Of a stretch of DNA of 64,000 nt, positions 1 through 9,149 are shown piece by piece. The position numbers and the translations under genes are program-made. Each line of letters starts with the position of its first letter. Position 1 is the first letter of the stretch. The notes beneath the pieces are model-generated. The model was not told the DNA's origin. It saw only the letters and a program-made list of their open reading frames with translations, and ran no database searches. Source of the DNA: Hymenobacter setariae. GTDB lineage: Bacteria; Bacteroidota; Bacteroidia; Cytophagales; Hymenobacteraceae. The stretch is from assembly GCF_007713685.1 (NCBI RefSeq), contig NZ_VMRJ01000002.1:1-64000 (forward strand), read 5' to 3'.

Positions 1-83
<83 letters not shown>

Positions 84-320
84 AAATATTCCTACACCCA
101 TGCGAACATGGGCTGATGTCGAGTGCTATCCTTGCTCGTATTTGACGTTTGTTTGTCTAATTCGATTTTGCTTGTTTCCTGCTAGCCGAAGCTAGCAAGA
201 CACTTACTATTTTGTCTATTTCCGTCATTCAAAGAACGTGTGCTACACTCCATTAGTGTAACCGTGTGAGCCGTGTCTCAAGCTCCTTTCTTGCCGTTTG
301 CAAGCCCCGTTTGTGATTGG
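84..320 (-). promoter_or_regulatory. rRNA operon leader region
   Basis: Non-coding transcribed leader between the proximal rRNA promoter and the 16S gene. On the minus strand it contains ACGTTCTTTGAATG at 226-239, which resembles the boxA-type antitermination element found in rRNA leaders. A short GCTAGC-containing inverted pair lies near 181-197. No protein-coding gene is apparent. The leader assignment follows from position and orientation; the boxA reading is tentative. Confidence 0.4.
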
Positions 321-325
321 GAGTG

Positions 326-355
326 CAAAGGTAAGAAAACTTTTTTAATTTTCAA
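326..355 (-). promoter_or_regulatory. rRNA promoter, proximal copy (Bacteroidota type)
   Basis: On the minus strand, TTTG (TTG at 355-353), then exactly 19 bases, then TACCTTTG (333-326). This matches the Bacteroidota primary sigma consensus TTG-N19-TAnnTTTG. It is followed by CACTCCCAA, the same downstream sequence seen at the other two copies. It points toward the 16S gene about 240 bases away. Confidence 0.85.
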
Positions 356-440
356 ATTTTATTTTCGATTAAAATAAAATTCTTTGTCGGTGTAAAGGAT
401 GATTTGCTGTGAGCAAGTAACCCTTTTCGCTTTGGGAGTG

Positions 441-470
441 CAAAAGTACGAAGACTTTTTGACTTTCCAA
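441..470 (-). promoter_or_regulatory. rRNA promoter, middle copy
   Basis: On the minus strand, TTG (470-468), 19 bases, then TACTTTTG (448-441), followed by CACTCCCAAA. The spacer is the same length as in the other two copies, and the -7 box is identical to the distal copy. The -7 boxes of this copy and the proximal copy are 115 bases apart. Confidence 0.85.
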
Positions 471-545
471 GACTTTCTTCAAAAATCTTCGGTGGCGTTT
501 TCGAGTGAATCAGCTACCGAGCCAGTCCCTTTCGGATTGGGAGTG

Positions 546-575
546 CAAAAGTACGGTTTTTTCCTCACAAAGCAA
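546..575 (-). promoter_or_regulatory. rRNA promoter, distal copy
   Basis: On the minus strand, TTTG (TTG at 575-573), 19 bases, then TACTTTTG (553-546), followed by CACTCCCAATC. It is the outermost of three near-identical promoters that all face the 16S gene, 105 bases from the middle copy. Some open reading frame noise overlaps it (399-692) but has no coding character. Confidence 0.83.
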
Positions 576-680
576 ATCTAGCCCGCAAAAAGTCGCTTCA
601 AATTGGTGGAGCAAAGCATTAATAGATTGACTTACTGGCAATTTGTTTTTAATTGGCAGTATGGATTGCATTCCATGATA

Positions 681-716
681 GAAAAAGCCCACCTAGCGAT
701 AATGCTAGGTGGGCTT
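681..716 (-). terminator. Rho-independent terminator of ettA
   Basis: A perfect 13-bp stem (685-697 with 704-716, GCCCACCTAGC core) closes a 6-base loop. On the minus strand it is followed by a run of T. It lies just after the ettA stop codon and separates that gene from the rRNA promoters. Confidence 0.85.
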
Positions 717-740
717 CCTATACTGTATATACTGTTACGG

Positions 741-2408
741 CTAGCTTAGCTTCTTGTATCGAACGCGCTTAGGCTCTACGTCACCCAGGCGCTTGCGCTT
801 AGCTTCTTCGTAGTCGGAAAAATTACCTTCAAACCATACTACCTCGGAATCGCCTTCGAAAGCGAGGATATGGGTAGCCAGGCGGTCGAGAAACCAACGG
901 TCGTGGCTGATGATGACGGCGCAACCGGCGAAGTTTTCTAGGGCATCTTCTAATGCTCGAATAGCATTTACGTCGAGGTCGTTGGTGGGCTCATCTAATA
1001 GAAGCAGGTTGGCACCTTGCTTTAAAGTCATGGCGAGGTGCACCCTATTCTTCTCCCCGCCACTCAGCGTACCTACTTTCTTCTCTTGGTCGCCACCACC
1101 GAAGTTGAACTTGCTGACGTAAGCGCGCGAATTGACAGGGCGGCCGGCAAGCAGCATAGTTTCAGTGCCACCCGTGATGGTATCAAAAACCGATTTGGCG
1201 GGGTCGAGCGAATCGTGCTGCTGGTCGATATAAGCTGTCTGCACCGTGGGGCCAACTTCGAAGGTGCCTGCATCGGGCTGCATCTGGTCGGTTATCATAC
1301 GGAAGAGCGTAGTCTTACCCGCGCCGTTGGGCCCGATAATGCCGACGATACCGCCCTGTGGCAGTGCAAAGCTTAGGTTTTCAAACAGCAGTTTGTCGCC
1401 AAAGGCTTTGCGTAGGCCTTCGGCCTCGATAACTTGAGCACCTAGGCGCGGGCCGTCGGGAATGAAGAGCTCGAGCTTCTGCTCTTTGTCCTTGGCTTCT
1501 TCGCTGGCCAGCTTGTCATAGTTAGCGAGGCGGGCCTTGCCCTTGCTCTGGCGGGCTTTGGGCGACATGCGCACCCAGTCGAGCTCGCGCTGCAGGGTTT
1601 TGGCACGCTTGCTCTCGGCGTTTTCTTCTTTGGCTAGGCGGTCGGTTTTCTGCTCGAGCCAGCTGCTGTAGTTGCCTTTCCACGGAATACCGGTGCCGCG
1701 GTCAAGCTCCAGAATCCAGCCGGCTACATTGTCGAGGAAGTAGCGGTCGTGGGTTACGGCGATAACTGTTCCTTTATACTGTTGTAGGTGCTGCTCGAGC
1801 CAGAGCACGCTTTCGGCGTCTAGGTGATTGGTAGGCTCGTCGAGAAGCAACACGTCGGGCTCTTGCAGCAGCAGGCGGCATAAGGCCACGCGACGTTTCT
1901 CACCTCCCGAGAGATTACCAATAATGGCTTCTTGCGGCGGGGTACGCAGGGCATCCATGGCACGCTCCAGCTTGCTGTCGAGGTTCCAGGCGTCGAGCTG
2001 GTCGAGGCGCTCTTGCACGGTGCCTTGGCGCTCGAGCAGCTTGTCGAAGTCGGCATCTTCGGCGCCGAAGGCTTCGTTGATTTCGTCAAACTCCTTTAAT
2101 AAGGCTACCGTCTCGGCTACGCCCTCCTCTACTACTTCACGTACAGTTTTAGTAGGGTCAAGTTGGGGCTCCTGCTCTAGATAGCCCACTGAGTAGCCGG
2201 GCGAGAACACTACTTCGCCTTGAAACTGCTTATCGACCCCGGCAATAATTTTAAGTAGGCTCGACTTACCCGAACCGTTGAGGCCAAGCACGCCGATTTT
2301 AGCACCGTAAAAAAACGACAGGTAGATATTTTTAAGAACTTGCTTTTGAGGCGGGTAAATCTTGCTTACCCCGGCCATGCTGAAAATAATGGTGGGCTGG
2401 TCGGACAT
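741..2408 (-). CDS. ettA: Energy-dependent translational throttle protein EttA (ABC-F ATPase)
   Basis: EttA binds the ribosomal E site and gates entry into elongation according to ATP/ADP level. The protein has two ABC ATPase domains. The first has Walker A GLNGSGKS at residues 42-49 and signature LSGGEKRR. The second has Walker A GPNGAGKT near residue 357 and signature LSGGEKNR. A charged linker lies between them. I chose the ATG at 2408 (MSDQPTIIFSMAGVSK), not the upstream in-frame start near 2489. This start gives 555 residues, the same as E. coli EttA, and the N-terminus matches the family. No membrane domain is present, as expected for ABC-F. It is a monocistronic gene facing the rRNA operon and has its own terminator. 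Confidence 0.95.
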   Translation of the reverse strand: MSDQPTIIFSMAGVSKIYPPQKQVLKNIYLSFFYGAKIGVLGLNGSGKSSLLKIIAGVDKQFQGEVVFSPGYSVGYLEQEPQLDPTKTVREVVEEGVAETVALLKEFDEINEAFGAEDADFDKLLERQGTVQERLDQLDAWNLDSKLERAMDALRTPPQEAIIGNLSGGEKRRVALCRLLLQEPDVLLLDEPTNHLDAESVLWLEQHLQQYKGTVIAVTHDRYFLDNVAGWILELDRGTGIPWKGNYSSWLEQKTDRLAKEENAESKRAKTLQRELDWVRMSPKARQSKGKARLANYDKLASEEAKDKEQKLELFIPDGPRLGAQVIEAEGLRKAFGDKLLFENLSFALPQGGIVGIIGPNGAGKTTLFRMITDQMQPDAGTFEVGPTVQTAYIDQQHDSLDPAKSVFDTITGGTETMLLAGRPVNSRAYVSKFNFGGGDQEKKVGTLSGGEKNRVHLAMTLKQGANLLLLDEPTNDLDVNAIRALEDALENFAGCAVIISHDRWFLDRLATHILAFEGDSEVVWFEGNFSDYEEAKRKRLGDVEPKRVRYKKLS

Positions 2409-2651
2409 AGAAGTGCGTAAGAGAGTAAAAGCCAAAAATAAAGTGCACCTAGGAGCCGTTGCAGCTAGGCTAGGGCGTCGCGCGCGCACCTTACTGCAAA
2501 GAACGGCAACTGCCAGCTACGACCCGGCTCAGGCCAGTACAAAATATTAGGCGAATACGCCTTTTCCACGTAAACTTGTATTTCATTCTCTCCCTTTAGT
2601 TCGCTACTAAACCATCAGTAGCGGACTCCTTCCCGATTACACCGACTTTCA

Positions 2652-3983
2652 ATGGAACACCCCGACCACCCGCTCACGGAAGCCCGCCGCTATGGCTACG
2701 TGGAAGATGGGGGCGTGTGGCTGCGCCCAACTTTAGGCCAGCCTGCCCGCCGTATTGGCCAGGTGAAGGATACCGACGATGATGCACTGCGTTACTTTGC
2801 TCAGCGCTACGAGGCCTTCCGCACCAAAGTCGATGAGCTGCTTCAGCGCTTAGAAACCGCTGATAACCAAGGCTCTTATTTGATGAAGATTCTTCATCTG
2901 CAGGAGCAATGCAAGCAGCACGACGGCCTAGGCGACTACGAAACCCTACACCGCCGCCTCCGCGAAGCTGAAGACCAGCTAAAGGTTTCGGTGGCCCGCA
3001 ACCGCGAAAAGAACCTAGCTACGAAAATTAGCCTCATTCAGCAGGCCGAAGAGCTGAGCGATAGCATCGAATGGATTTCGGCTAGCGAAAAGGTAAAGGA
3101 ACTGCGCCAGGCTTGGCTCAAAACTGGCCCAGTCGACAAGGAACTGACCGAAGAACTGGAAAACCGCTTTCACGGGGCGGTACAACTATTCTTTGACCGG
3201 CGCAAAGCTTTCCAGACCGACCGCAAGGCCCTCGCTCGCCGCACTGTAGACCGCTACCGCGACTTGGTAAACCAAGCCGAGTCGCTGAAAAACTCCGACC
3301 AGTTCGAAGCTACTTCGCGCCAGCTCAAGCAATTGCAAACGGCGTGGCGCGACGTAAATGGTAACTTGCCCAAAAAGCAGGCTGCTGAGCTTTGGACTAA
3401 GTTTCGGGCCGCTAACAACCATTTTTTCGAGCGGCTCAAGCACCATATCGAAAGCCAGCGCGTGGCAGCAGTTACTGAAGGCCGCTCGGGCGTACCCTCT
3501 TCGGCAGAAGAAAGCTTAGTGCGCAAGCGTGAGCTGGCTAATCGTGCCGAGGCACTGCTCAGCGTACCGTCCAACCAAGCCGTTAACCAAGCCAAGGCCC
3601 TGCAGGCTGAATGGAAGCAGAGCGGCGCCGTACGCGGCCCCGAATCAGACCGTCTCTGGCAGCGCTTTATGCTAGCTTGCGACAAGGTGTTTGAAATGAG
3701 CGCCTTGGATTACTACTTGCGTAAGCGCCAAGCGGAGGGCACTACTGCCACTCCTACCGAGCGCGCTCAGGCAGCCACCGCAGCTCTGCGCAAGTTTATT
3801 GAAAACGACCGTCAAGAGCTGGACTTGCTGCGTGACAACCTAGACAAGCTCAGCTCAGCCCCAGCCAATGACCAGTTCCGACAGTTGCTACAAGGAAAAA
3901 TTCGCACCTTTGAGCGCAAGATTCAAACTAAGACTGAACTGATTGCGATTTTTAGCGCCGCAGTTTCTTCCCCTGGCCGTTAA
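2652..3983 (+). CDS. DUF349 domain-containing protein
   Basis: A 443-residue, highly charged, mostly helical cytoplasmic protein. It contains at least three DUF349-type repeats, each recognised by an (L)xxxW...F.....FF pattern. They lie at roughly residues 150-200 (LRQAWLKTGPVDKEL), 225-275 (LQTAWRDVNGNLP) and 310-365 (LQAEWKQSGAVRGPESDRLW). A coiled-coil-like N-terminal third precedes them. The family is widespread in Bacteroidota and has no firmly assigned function. The ATG at 2652 follows a pyrimidine-rich leader. It stands alone between divergent ettA and the downstream DUF2795 gene on the same strand. Confidence 0.88.
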   Translation: MEHPDHPLTEARRYGYVEDGGVWLRPTLGQPARRIGQVKDTDDDALRYFAQRYEAFRTKVDELLQRLETADNQGSYLMKILHLQEQCKQHDGLGDYETLHRRLREAEDQLKVSVARNREKNLATKISLIQQAEELSDSIEWISASEKVKELRQAWLKTGPVDKELTEELENRFHGAVQLFFDRRKAFQTDRKALARRTVDRYRDLVNQAESLKNSDQFEATSRQLKQLQTAWRDVNGNLPKKQAAELWTKFRAANNHFFERLKHHIESQRVAAVTEGRSGVPSSAEESLVRKRELANRAEALLSVPSNQAVNQAKALQAEWKQSGAVRGPESDRLWQRFMLACDKVFEMSALDYYLRKRQAEGTTATPTERAQAATAALRKFIENDRQELDLLRDNLDKLSSAPANDQFRQLLQGKIRTFERKIQTKTELIAIFSAAVSSPGR

Positions 3984-4066
3984 CCTCTGCTAGCTCGGTG
4001 CCGTTGTCACCTTGAAGGCTTACATTTACAAACCTTTTTTCACGCCACATCTTCCTTCTTCTTACT

Positions 4067-4288
4067 ATGTACTGGACTCTCGAACTTGCTTCCTACTTGG
4101 AAGATGCCCCTTGGCCCGCCACCAAAGACGAACTCATCGACTTTTCTATCCGCTCGGGCGCCCCGATGGAGGTAGTAGAAAACCTCCAAGGCTTGGAAGA
4201 CGATGGCCAGCCCTACGAGAACATTGAAGAAGTGTGGCCTGACTACCCCACCAAAGAAGATTTCATGTTTAACGAAGACGAGTACTAG
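4067..4288 (+). CDS. DUF2795 domain-containing small protein
   Basis: A 73-residue acidic protein beginning MYWTLELASYLEDAPWPATK and ending in KEDFMFNEDEY. This is the typical conserved small DUF2795 protein of Bacteroidota. The body (residues 18-50, DELIDFSIRSGAP...VVENLQGLED) is predicted helical. Function is unknown. It starts 83 bases after the DUF349 gene and may be co-transcribed with it. A terminator follows about 40 bases later. An overlapping frame at 4012-4227 is less plausible because it lacks this conservation. Confidence 0.9.
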   Translation: MYWTLELASYLEDAPWPATKDELIDFSIRSGAPMEVVENLQGLEDDGQPYENIEEVWPDYPTKEDFMFNEDEY

Positions 4289-4328
4289 GCTAGTATTTGT
4301 ACTTCGTAACTGGCCAAGAACCAGTGAA

Positions 4329-4365
4329 AAGGCGCGTACCCTACTAGGGCACGCGCCTTTTTATT
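4329..4365 (+). terminator. Terminator after DUF349-DUF2795
   Basis: The stem AAGGCGCGTaCCC pairs with GGGcACGCGCCTT (one mismatch) around a TACTA loop. It is followed by a T-rich tail on the plus strand. It may also serve the convergent lycopene cyclase gene, which ends at 4395. Confidence 0.85.
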
Positions 4366-4394
4366 TTACTTCCCTCCTACGTCCACAGGGCACA

Positions 4395-5597
4395 CTACTC
4401 ACGCTGGCTAGCGCGCTTCCGTAGCACCTGCCCAATAGAACGCAGAAACGGCCCAGCCGATACTGAGTTCATTATCCGCAAGTTGTCGGCCCAGGTAGTT
4501 TTCTCGTCTAGAAACTGGAAAATACGCTCGACTGGATTGCGCTGAAACAGCTGCGTAAAAATATCCCGGGTTTGCTCGCCGCGGCGCTGCATAATGTCGA
4601 GTAGCAGCGTGTCGAAGAGGTGAAACTGCCACTTGTCGCCAGTAGGGTCGGTGGGCGGCTGGCCGGTAGTAGCCAACGCTTTTACTAAGCGTGCCGACTG
4701 AGCCTGGATACGTTGGAAAGCGTAGCCTGTGCTAGGCTTGGCCCGGCCGGCTCGGGTGCCTAGGTTGATAATATGCGCGCCTGCACGAGCCGGCAGTGGG
4801 TGGTCGGTCATAGGGATAGCACCAACTTCTTCGGCTACTACCTGGTACTGGCTCGCTGATAGCCCTAGGGTATGCTGCAAGTACTCAGTAATATGAAACT
4901 CATAGGTTGCTTTCGCTAGTGGAGTGGCCGAGAAAAGTGTGTACTCGACCAATGCTCGCCGCGGGCTGTAAGGCAACACGTAAATAAAGCGAGCCTCGTG
5001 GTGCTGTGCGCCACGAAAATCCATGAACTCCATTACCTGGGGATTGAAAACATCGCAGGTGGTTTCGACCTCCCAACCCACGAAGTGCTGAAGCAAGTAA
5101 CGGTGCATAGCGGACTGCGGCTCGATGGCGGGCGGGCGACTGTCAAATGCGTAGCGGGCCGTGAAAACCTGCCCGGTGGCAGTGCGGGCCTCTACGCCTG
5201 TCGCGGTGTTTACTAGGTCTACTACTTCGTCGCGCACAAGTGTAAACTGTGCCGGGCGGACACCTAGGGCACGGTGCACAAACTGGTAAAAGTCCAGCCC
5301 ACGCAGGGTGCGGTAGGTATACTTTTCTAGGGTAAACGTTCGTTCAAAACCTGGACTACGAAACGCAATGGCACGCCACTCATGCGTAGCAATCTCATCG
5401 AACAGCCCGGGCTCATCGGCCCAGAACGACCAGGTGCGGTCATTCTGGTCTTTGGCAGCAGGTTCGATAAGTAACACACGCTTATCGGCCAAGCGCGGCT
5501 CGTGGGTCAAGTGATAGGCTAGGCTGAGGCCCGCCGCACCGCCCCCCACCAGTAGGTAGTCGTAGGCCGATGTGGGGGGGAGGGCAGGTGAGTTCAT
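4395..5597 (-). CDS. crtY: Lycopene cyclase (CrtY-type flavoprotein)
   Basis: A 400-residue protein of the lycopene beta-cyclase family, which closes the end rings of lycopene in carotenoid synthesis. An N-terminal dinucleotide-binding motif VGGGAAGLSLAY lies at residues 17-28. It is followed by the family motif NDRTWSFW near residue 55. The conserved PMTDHPLP region and a GTRAGRAKPSTGYAF-type segment appear in the second half. Length is normal. No other carotenoid genes are in the window, so the pathway must be completed elsewhere. This gene explains the likely pigmentation of the organism. The start at 5597 places the flavin-binding motif at the usual distance from the N-terminus. Confidence 0.92.
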   Translation of the reverse strand: MNSPALPPTSAYDYLLVGGGAAGLSLAYHLTHEPRLADKRVLLIEPAAKDQNDRTWSFWADEPGLFDEIATHEWRAIAFRSPGFERTFTLEKYTYRTLRGLDFYQFVHRALGVRPAQFTLVRDEVVDLVNTATGVEARTATGQVFTARYAFDSRPPAIEPQSAMHRYLLQHFVGWEVETTCDVFNPQVMEFMDFRGAQHHEARFIYVLPYSPRRALVEYTLFSATPLAKATYEFHITEYLQHTLGLSASQYQVVAEEVGAIPMTDHPLPARAGAHIINLGTRAGRAKPSTGYAFQRIQAQSARLVKALATTGQPPTDPTGDKWQFHLFDTLLLDIMQRRGEQTRDIFTQLFQRNPVERIFQFLDEKTTWADNLRIMNSVSAGPFLRSIGQVLRKRASQRE

Positions 5598-5746
5598 GAG
5601 GCAAAGATGCAGTAGCGGTGCTCGGTATTTGCACGCGCCGTAGTTTAGTAGTAGGTTCGTAACTACATCGCTGCATAGGACCTAATTATAGTATTATATT
5701 ATCTTGCAGCATTGTTTTAACAATTACTAGCCATTTATTCAGCATT

Positions 5747-7840
5747 ATGAAATTGTATTCTGTTCCTTTTTCTAAATTAGCTTTAGCGGCGGGCCTAAGC
5801 TTGGTAGGCTCCGCAGCGCAGGCTCAAACAGTGCTATGGGCAGCCAAGGTGGTAGATGTTTCTTCGCAGAAAGGCACGGGTAAAGCGCCTTTTTCGGCCG
5901 ACAAAGTACTGGGTGCGCCCAATGCCCTTCCCCTAGGTGAAAGCAATAACGAGGCTTGGGCACCTGGCAAGGATGGCTCTAGCGAATCTATCGAAGTGCG
6001 CTTTGCGCGGTCGGTAAAAGCCCAGCAGGTGACGGTGATAGAGAACTTCAATCCTGGCGCTATTACCAAGATTGAGCTTCTGGACACCAAGGGCGGGCGC
6101 CACGAAGTATATAAGAATGCAACCCCTGGCCCGATTCCGGTGGCGTTCCGCACGCTCCAGGTAAAGTTCAAACCCGAGAACTACCTCACCATTGGGGCAG
6201 TGGTAACAATGAACGCGGCCAAGGTGCCCGGCGACAACCAGATTGACGCTATTGGGGTAGCCAACGTGGACGTGCAGATTGTGAAGCAGGACTTCAAGAA
6301 TACTGCTTCGGAGGTAGAGACCGTGCAAATGGACTCTACTCTTAAAACCTTAGGTACCAACGTAAACAGCAAGTATACAGATACGCACCCAGTCATTTCA
6401 CCCGATGGTCGCACGCTGTTCTTTGCTCGCCAAGGCCACCCTGGTAACCGCGGCGGCACCCGTGACCCGCAAGACGTTTGGTATTCGCGTCTAGAAAGTG
6501 GCCAGCGTAAAACATGGGGATTGGCCAAGAACCTAGGTACCCCACCCAATAGCCCCGAGGACCCAAACGGCCTAGCATCGGTGTCGGCCAACGGGCAGGT
6601 GGCACTACTTATCGGTGTGTACGTGGATGGCCTGATGGAGCCGAAAGGCTTCAGCACCAGCCGCCACACACCAGGTGGGTGGAGCAAGCCACTGAAGGTG
6701 GAAATTGACAACTATTATAACAAAGACCCCGAGCACATCGACGCGTACCTCGCCACTTCTGGCAAGGCACTGCTCATGGCTGTGGAGCGCACCGATGGCC
6801 AAGGTGGCCAAGACCTATATGTGAGCTTTCCGAAGCCCGATGACATCGGTGTGCAGCCCGACCCCAACCGCCCCGTGACCTGGACCAAGCCGCTTAACCT
6901 AGGGCGCAAAATCAACACGCCAGGGTCAGATTTTGCGCCCTTCCTGGCCGCCGATGACAAGACCTTATACTTTGCTTCGGACGGGCACGGTGGATACGGT
7001 AAAAGCGATATTTTCTATTCTAAGCGCCTTGATGATACCTGGACCAATTGGAGCCCGCCACGCAACCTAGGTCCGGTTGTGAACTCGCCTGACTTCGACG
7101 CTTACTACACCCTGTCGGCAGCTGGCGAAGATGCCTATCTCGTGTCCTCACGCAATGGCATCGATGGGTCTAAAGACATTTTCCGCATTGCCCTGACGCC
7201 AGCTTTCAAGCCCGACGTGGTGACGCTAGTGCAAGGCAAGGTGCTAGATGCTGTAACTAAAAAGCCTATTCGGGCTATCATTCACTACGAAAACCTAATT
7301 ACGGGTGAGGAAATCGGGGTGGCGGAGAGCTCGCCCGTAGACGGCTCTTATACTATTGTGCTGCCGGCCGGCGTGCAGTACGGCTACCGCGCCGAAGCCC
7401 CGGAGTACATTGCTGAGAACGCCAACCTCGACGTTTCGGCAGCTGACAAGTACTCGGAAAAGACCCAAGACTTATTTCTGGTACCCTTCAAAGTGGGTCA
7501 GAAAGTGCGCCTCAATAACATCTTCTTCCCGCAGAGCAAGTTTTACTTGCAGCCTAGCTCCTTCCCCGAGCTATTGCGCCTCGTGAAGATTTTGAAACAG
7601 TACCCAACCGTAGAAATCCTCATCGGTGGGCACACCGACAACCAAGGCGACCCCGCCCTGAACGTGAAGCTGAGCGAAGACCGCGTGAACGAGGTGAAGA
7701 AGTACCTAGTAGGCAAAGGCATTGCGGCAGAGCGCCTCAAGACACAGGGCTTTGGTGGCACGCAGCCCATTTCGAGCAACGAGCAAGAAGAAACCCGCCG
7801 CTTCAACCGCCGGGTAGAGTTTACCATTACGAAGAAATAA
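5747..7840 (+). CDS. OmpA-family protein with PD40 beta-propeller repeats
   Basis: A 697-residue envelope protein with a signal peptide (residues 1-27, ending SAAQAQ). It has an N-terminal beta-rich domain (about 30-170) and WD40-like PD40 repeats. Examples are HPVISPDGRTLFFARQG near 208, APFLAADDKTLYFASDG near 395 and a third near 445. A carboxypeptidase-regulatory-like segment lies near 500-570. The C-terminal OmpA domain (590-697) has the peptidoglycan-binding pattern GGHTDNQGDPALN...LSEDR. Proteins of this shape accompany PorP/SprF proteins in T9SS and gliding loci. A PorP/SprF gene follows directly on the same strand. The exact partner function is inferred from context. Confidence 0.88.
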   Translation: MKLYSVPFSKLALAAGLSLVGSAAQAQTVLWAAKVVDVSSQKGTGKAPFSADKVLGAPNALPLGESNNEAWAPGKDGSSESIEVRFARSVKAQQVTVIENFNPGAITKIELLDTKGGRHEVYKNATPGPIPVAFRTLQVKFKPENYLTIGAVVTMNAAKVPGDNQIDAIGVANVDVQIVKQDFKNTASEVETVQMDSTLKTLGTNVNSKYTDTHPVISPDGRTLFFARQGHPGNRGGTRDPQDVWYSRLESGQRKTWGLAKNLGTPPNSPEDPNGLASVSANGQVALLIGVYVDGLMEPKGFSTSRHTPGGWSKPLKVEIDNYYNKDPEHIDAYLATSGKALLMAVERTDGQGGQDLYVSFPKPDDIGVQPDPNRPVTWTKPLNLGRKINTPGSDFAPFLAADDKTLYFASDGHGGYGKSDIFYSKRLDDTWTNWSPPRNLGPVVNSPDFDAYYTLSAAGEDAYLVSSRNGIDGSKDIFRIALTPAFKPDVVTLVQGKVLDAVTKKPIRAIIHYENLITGEEIGVAESSPVDGSYTIVLPAGVQYGYRAEAPEYIAENANLDVSAADKYSEKTQDLFLVPFKVGQKVRLNNIFFPQSKFYLQPSSFPELLRLVKILKQYPTVEILIGGHTDNQGDPALNVKLSEDRVNEVKKYLVGKGIAAERLKTQGFGGTQPISSNEQEETRRFNRRVEFTITKK

Positions 7841-7860
7841 TTTTCGAACTATAGCGTTTG

Positions 7861-7900
7861 CCGGGCGGGCTGCTGTTAAAAGCGGTCCGCCCGGTTGTTT
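7861..7900 (+). terminator. Terminator after OmpA/PD40 gene
   Basis: CCGGGCGG (7861-7868) pairs with CCGCCCGG (7887-7894), followed by TTGTTTTTTG. It separates the OmpA gene from the PorP/SprF gene, so the two are probably only partly coupled in transcription. Confidence 0.75.
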
Positions 7901-8017
7901 TTTGCCCCTACCCCTTGTTCTCGGATGCCCTGGTATCTTCACCGCTTTCTACTACCAGCGGCAAGGTCAGCTTGCTAGCCAGAGTTGAAAGCCGCTACTT
8001 TTTAACCTTTTGCTTTA

Positions 8018-9079
8018 GTGCCAGATACGTCTATTTACTGTATTCGTAATACGCCTTGTGTGCTGCTGGTACTGGCGCTGCTACTAGTGGCAAGGCCAGC
8101 GGCGTGGGCACAGGATGTGTATTTCTCGCAACCACTGGCCAATCGGCAGGCTCTGAACCCGGCATTTGTAGGGTTGCTAGACGACTATAGTGGCACGCTT
8201 AGCTTTCGCAACCAGCACCCCACGTTGGCGGGCACCTTTCAAACAACACAGCTGGCTGGGGAATGGCGCTTGCCTAGCGCGGGTCTGCACCATGCCCTAG
8301 GTTTGCTCGTGAACCAAGACCGCACCGGCGAGGTTGGCTACACGCGCTTCGAAGTGGCAGGCCAATATGCTTACCACACACGCCTCACACGCGAGCTAGC
8401 CCTAAGCGGGGGCGCCAACGTGGGCTACGGGCGTCAGCGAGTAGGGTATGACAACTTCGTATTCGGCGACCAACTCGCAGCAGATGGAAGTATTAGTGGG
8501 CCTTCTGCCGAGATTTTGTCGGCCTATCCCCCCAGTAATTACTTCACCTTAGGAGTAGGTGCCGTGCTATATGCCGAGCAGGCGTGGCTTAGCGTATCGG
8601 GGCAGCACCTCAACCGGCCGAGCCTTGGCTTTGGCACCCAAACCGAACTACCGCTGCGTTTGAACGTAAGCGGCGGTTATAAATTCTTTGTGCAACACCC
8701 CACTATAGGCCGAGGAACGAACGATGTTCGCGAAATAAGTTTTAGTCCTGTTGCTTCTTACACGCGCCAAGGTGGCTCGCAGCGCACGGAGGCCGGATTG
8801 TACTTTAACGCGCAGCCAGTAACACTTGGCGCGACCTATCGTAACCTAATTTTTGCAAATAAAGAAGGTACGCAGCATGTGTTAGCCGCAATAATTGGCC
8901 TCGAATTTGGGGACTTTCGCCTAGGGTATAGCTACGATGTTGGATTAAGTCAACTAGCTCAGGATTTGGGCGGTGCGCATGAAATAACTTTCACCATTCG
9001 CGCGTTTGATAAGGCCGAAAGCGCGTACCGGCGACTGCGAAGAAGAAATTATCCGCTTGCCGCTTGCCCGTTTTTCTGA
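8018..9079 (+). CDS. PorP/SprF family type IX secretion membrane protein
   Basis: A 353-residue outer-membrane beta-barrel-like protein. After a signal peptide (cleavage near AAWAQ, residues 27-31) the mature protein opens with the family hallmark DVYFSQPLANRQALNPAFVG. It ends in the characteristic ACPFF, like the CPxF end of many PorP/SprF proteins. Family members work with T9SS and gliding adhesins, for example in attaching or exporting SprB-like proteins. The start is the GTG at 8018, which leaves a complete signal peptide. It sits between an OmpA/PD40 gene and gldJ, an arrangement that fits a secretion/motility role. Which cargo it serves cannot be told. Confidence 0.9.
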   Translation: MPDTSIYCIRNTPCVLLVLALLLVARPAAWAQDVYFSQPLANRQALNPAFVGLLDDYSGTLSFRNQHPTLAGTFQTTQLAGEWRLPSAGLHHALGLLVNQDRTGEVGYTRFEVAGQYAYHTRLTRELALSGGANVGYGRQRVGYDNFVFGDQLAADGSISGPSAEILSAYPPSNYFTLGVGAVLYAEQAWLSVSGQHLNRPSLGFGTQTELPLRLNVSGGYKFFVQHPTIGRGTNDVREISFSPVASYTRQGGSQRTEAGLYFNAQPVTLGATYRNLIFANKEGTQHVLAAIIGLEFGDFRLGYSYDVGLSQLAQDLGGAHEITFTIRAFDKAESAYRRLRRRNYPLAACPFF

Positions 9080-9149
9080 TTTTTTGTAATATTGCAACCA
9101 AATAGCTAGTAATAAACTTTAGCGTCTAGACCAGAATCCTTTTTATCAT

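Noticed and set aside
399-692. Two overlapping 60-codon open frames in the rRNA promoter region
   Set aside because: They cross the tandem promoter boxes, have low-complexity repeated peptides caused by the promoter repeats and no start context.
5598-5640. Leaderless promoter for lycopene cyclase
   Set aside because: A CATCTTTG box on the minus strand (5609-5602) is one base off the consensus and lacks a TTG at the expected spacing.
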